Positions 30,984-33,485 of a stretch of DNA of 33,485 nucleotides are shown here, piece after piece. The notes below the pieces were generated by a model that saw nothing but the letters and a program-made list of their open reading frames with translations, searched no databases and was not told the DNA's origin. The translations under genes were made by a program, and so were the position numbers. The first letter of the stretch is position 1. The number at the start of each line of letters is the position of its first letter. Source of the stretch: Sterolibacterium sp. (GTDB taxonomy: Bacteria; Pseudomonadota; Gammaproteobacteria; Burkholderiales; Rhodocyclaceae); assembly GCA_019105045.1 (NCBI GenBank), contig JAHRWT010000035.1:1-33485 (forward strand). Direction: 5' to 3'.

Positions 30984-31838
30984 ATGACGATGCCCGACTG
31001 GCAACAGCCCTGGCCGGCGCCGGCCAAGATCAACCTGTTTCTGCATGTCGTCGGGCGGCGTGCGGATGGTCTGCATCTGTTGCAAACGGTGTTCCGTTTT
31101 CTCGATCAGGCGGATCAGCTCCACTTCAGTCCGCGCACGGATGGTCGCATCGTTCTGGCAACGCCGCTGCCGGGCGTGCCGGCAGAACAGGATCTGACCG
31201 TGCGCGCAGCGACGGCCCTGCAGGCAGTCGCCGGCATCCGCCAGGGCGTGGAGATTCATCTCGACAAGCGTCTGCCGCTGGGGGGCGGACTGGGTGGCGG
31301 CAGCTCGGACGCCGCCACGGTGCTGCTGGCGCTGAACCAGCTGTGGCAGGCCGGCTTGAGCCAGGCGGCATTGCAGGCGCTGGGACTTCGGCTGGGGGCC
31401 GATGTGCCGGTATTCATTTTTGGTCAGGCCGCCTTTGCCGAAGGTGTCGGCGAATGCCTGCGTCCCGTGCTGCTGCCACCAGCCTGGTATCTGGTGCTGA
31501 CGCCGCCAGTCAGCGTGCCGACGGCAAGGATTTTTGCCGATCCCGAGCTGCGCCGCGATACGCTGGCGATCTCCCCCGCCGATTGGCGACCCGGCATGGG
31601 CGGCAACGATCTGCAGCCCGTGGCTTGCCGACACTATCCGATCATTGCCGAATATCTTGCCTGGCTACAGCAGTTTGCTCCGGCCCGCATGAGTGGCTCT
31701 GGTGCCTGCGTGTTTGCCGGTTTCGACGATGAAGCAGCGGCCCGTCGAGCCCATGCGGCGCTGCCGGCCACCATGCAGGGATTTCTTGCCCGTGGGCTGC
31801 TGCGCAATCCGGCGGCCGTACAGGCGGGTGCGGCATGA
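30984..31838 (+). CDS. ispE: 4-diphosphocytidyl-2-C-methyl-D-erythritol kinase
   Basis: This 284-residue GHMP kinase phosphorylates CDP-methylerythritol in the non-mevalonate isoprenoid pathway. It begins MTMPDWQQPWPAPAKINLFL, with the catalytic lysine 15, and has the ATP-binding loop PLGGGLGGGSSDAATVLLAL at about 98-115, including Asp109. The C-terminal glycine loop is MSGSGACVFAGF. I chose the ATG at 30984, preceded by AAGAGAG and consistent with the family; the open frame extends 13 codons upstream into lolB, and an ATG at 30990 is also possible. Confidence 0.97.
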   Translation: MTMPDWQQPWPAPAKINLFLHVVGRRADGLHLLQTVFRFLDQADQLHFSPRTDGRIVLATPLPGVPAEQDLTVRAATALQAVAGIRQGVEIHLDKRLPLGGGLGGGSSDAATVLLALNQLWQAGLSQAALQALGLRLGADVPVFIFGQAAFAEGVGECLRPVLLPPAWYLVLTPPVSVPTARIFADPELRRDTLAISPADWRPGMGGNDLQPVACRHYPIIAEYLAWLQQFAPARMSGSGACVFAGFDDEAAARRAHAALPATMQGFLARGLLRNPAAVQAGAA

Positions 31839-31871
31839 AACTTGGTCTGGCTGCTAGAATTCGCCGCTGGG

Positions 31872-31908
31872 TGTCATCCGTCATGGTCGCATGGCTGGCC
31901 GGATGACA
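31872..31908. other. Inverted repeat in the ispE-nhaA gap
   Basis: TGTCATCCG (31872-31880) and CGGATGACA (31900-31908) form a perfect 9-base stem with a 19-base loop. It lies 34 bases past ispE and 63 bases before nhaA. No T-run follows, so it is not a standard terminator; it may be an operator or an RNA hairpin. No tRNA gene is present in this 132-base gap. Confidence 0.6.
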
Positions 31909-31970
31909 GGTTCTTGCGCTGGTCGGGCCGCCACGCAACCTGAGTTCCTGCGACTGCCCGGTCCTGCCCC

Positions 31971-33350
31971 ATGAGCCATCAACAGCCCCCCCGTCCGCCC
32001 CATCTCGTTTGCGCCGAGCTGCCGGCCGCCCAACGCCTGACCGAACGCACCCTGCTGACGCTGGAGCGTTTTCTGCATATCGAAGCGGTCAGCGGCATCG
32101 CCTTGCTGCTTGCTGCGGCGATTGCCCTGCTCTGGGCGAATTCGCCGCAGGCCGACAGTTATCACACGCTCTGGCAGCAGTCCCTGACGCTGGGCATGAG
32201 CGACTGGCAGTTTTCCCGCAGCCTGCATTTTTGGGTGAATGACGGCCTGATGACATTTTTCTTTCTGGTCGTCGGCATGGAAATCCGCCGTGAAATGCAT
32301 GAAGGCGCCCTGAGCCAGCTGCGCGAGGCGGCCCTGCCGGTTGCTGCGGCGTTTGGTGGCGTGCTGATGCCAGCCCTGCTCTACCTGCTGTTCAACCACG
32401 AACCCGGGCGCAGTCACGGCTGGGCCGTGCCGACGGCGACCGACATCGCCTTTGCCGTCGGCGTGCTGGCCCTGCTGGGACGCAGCATTCCCGGGCCGAT
32501 CCGGATTTTTCTGCTGACCATGGCAATTACCGATGACATCATCGCCGTGGTGATCATCGCTCTGTTTTATTCAGGTGGTCTGGACTATCACGGCTTCATC
32601 GTCGCCGGCGGCGGCTTGCTGTGGGTGCTCATGCTGCAGCAAATGGGCATCGGCAATGCCTGGGCCTATGTCGCGCCCAGTGCCGTGGTCTGGCTGGGTC
32701 TGCTGCTCACCGGCGCCCATCCCGGTTTGGCCGGGGTGGTGCTCGGCCTGATCACCCCGGTGCACACCATCCGTCTGCGCGAGCATCCGGCCGATACGGT
32801 CTGGCGGATTGGTCGCAGACTCAGCGAGGACCGGCATCTGGCCGATCCCGAACAACTGGTGCAGCCGCTGCGCCAACTGCGGTTGGCGCAGCGCGAAATG
32901 CTGCCGCCGGTGACCCGTGTGCAGATGGCCCTGCATCCCTGGGTGGCTTTCGGCATCATGCCGCTGTTTGCCTTTGCCAATGCCGGCATCAGTCTGGACG
33001 GGCTGGATCTTGCAGCCGATGATCCGCGCAAGGTGATGTTCGGCGTGATGCTGGCGCTGGTCTTTGGCAAACCGCTGGGTGTCACACTCATCAGCTGGCT
33101 GGGCGTGCGCCTGGGTCTGTGCCGCTTGCCAGCCGGTGTCGGCTGGGGCGGCATTCTGCTGATCGGTCTGCTCGCCGGCATCGGCTTTACCATGGCGATT
33201 TTTGTTTCCATGTTGGCGTTTGCCGATGCCCAGTTGATGAATGCCGCCAAGCTGGGTGTGCTGCTGGGCTCACTGTGCGCCGCCGTACTCGGACTGGGTT
33301 GGGGCGTTGTCTATGTGCGTCGCCTGCGGTGTGTGCCTGAGGCGAGCTGA
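31971..33350 (+). CDS. nhaA: Na+/H+ antiporter NhaA
   Basis: This 459-residue inner-membrane antiporter exchanges sodium for protons and supports pH and salt homeostasis. Conserved elements are [31 protein letters not shown] with Asp158, and [15 protein letters not shown] with the ion-binding aspartate pair 188-189. About eleven or twelve membrane helices are visible. It is longer than E. coli NhaA (388), with an N-terminal cytoplasmic tail of about 35 residues and an extended loop. No clear ribosome binding site precedes the ATG, so the start is uncertain. Confidence 0.95.
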   Translation: MSHQQPPRPPHLVCAELPAAQRLTERTLLTLERFLHIEAVSGIALLLAAAIALLWANSPQADSYHTLWQQSLTLGMSDWQFSRSLHFWVNDGLMTFFFLVVGMEIRREMHEGALSQLREAALPVAAAFGGVLMPALLYLLFNHEPGRSHGWAVPTATDIAFAVGVLALLGRSIPGPIRIFLLTMAITDDIIAVVIIALFYSGGLDYHGFIVAGGGLLWVLMLQQMGIGNAWAYVAPSAVVWLGLLLTGAHPGLAGVVLGLITPVHTIRLREHPADTVWRIGRRLSEDRHLADPEQLVQPLRQLRLAQREMLPPVTRVQMALHPWVAFGIMPLFAFANAGISLDGLDLAADDPRKVMFGVMLALVFGKPLGVTLISWLGVRLGLCRLPAGVGWGGILLIGLLAGIGFTMAIFVSMLAFADAQLMNAAKLGVLLGSLCAAVLGLGWGVVYVRRLRCVPEAS

Positions 33351-33466
33351 TCTGCCGTGCGGACGATTTGTCCCGGTGTCTTGGGTGGGCGGCTTATGGG
33401 TCATAATCGGGGCTTCGGTCTTGGCCGAAAATTATCCCTTGAAACCGTCAGTCAGGAGCAAAGCAA

Positions 33467-33485
33467 ATGGCAAATTACAAGATTG
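33467..33485 (+). CDS. Start of an unidentified gene, partial (cut by window edge)
   Basis: An ATG at 33467 with AGGAG at 33454-33458 (8-base spacing) opens a frame reading MANYKI before the window ends. Only six codons are visible, so no family can be assigned. A CATAAT at about 33402-33407 upstream is a possible -10 box. Confidence 0.6.

Noticed and set aside
31839-31970. Search for a tRNA gene after ispE
   Set aside because: No cloverleaf-like arms, T-loop consensus or CCA end were seen in the gap.

Overview
The window is the chromosomal origin-proximal region of a proteobacterium, most likely a betaproteobacterium. Three things suggest this. dnaA, dnaN and gyrB are consecutive with no recF between dnaN and gyrB, as is usual in betaproteobacteria but not in most gammaproteobacteria. 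The housekeeping order rpmH-rnpA-yidD-yidC-mnmE / mnmG-rsmG-parA-parB-atpIBEFHAGD runs divergently from dnaA. Protein sequences such as DnaA, MnmG and the c subunit look beta-like. The exact genus cannot be read from the sequence; base composition is moderately GC-rich.

Layout. Bases 1-15418 are all on the minus strand. From the origin outward they hold: rpmH, rnpA, yidD and yidC (ribosome/RNase P/membrane insertion); mnmE, an HNH-nuclease-like gene, mnmG and rsmG (tRNA and rRNA modification); parA and parB (chromosome segregation); and the F1Fo ATP synthase operon atpI-B-E-F-H-A-G-D, with atpD cut by the window edge. Two perfect parS palindromes lie just upstream of mnmG, about 5.4 kb from rpmH, so ParA, ParB and their binding site are all close to oriC. 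A strong sigma70-like promoter separates the atp operon from parB.

Bases 15419-17316 hold dnaA and two flanking intergenic regions with DnaA boxes. The dnaA-dnaN gap, with several boxes and an AT-rich stretch, is the best oriC candidate. Gene direction switches here: minus to the left, mostly plus to the right, as expected for leading-strand transcription away from oriC.

Bases 17317-33485 hold dnaN, gyrB, cysD and a fused cysNC (sulfate activation), an AraC-type regulator, a NlpC/P60 lipoprotein (minus), a succinate-semialdehyde-dehydrogenase-like enzyme, a minus-strand yqjD-yqjE-yqjK-like membrane-protein cluster, then a TPR protein, lolB, ispE, nhaA, and the first codons of an unidentified gene at the right edge.

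No tRNA, rRNA, IS element, prophage or CRISPR was seen. Most of the window is conserved core genome. The only clearly accessory-looking gene is the HNH-type gene inserted between mnmG and mnmE next to the parS pair. I did not find convincing evidence for a wholly new system.
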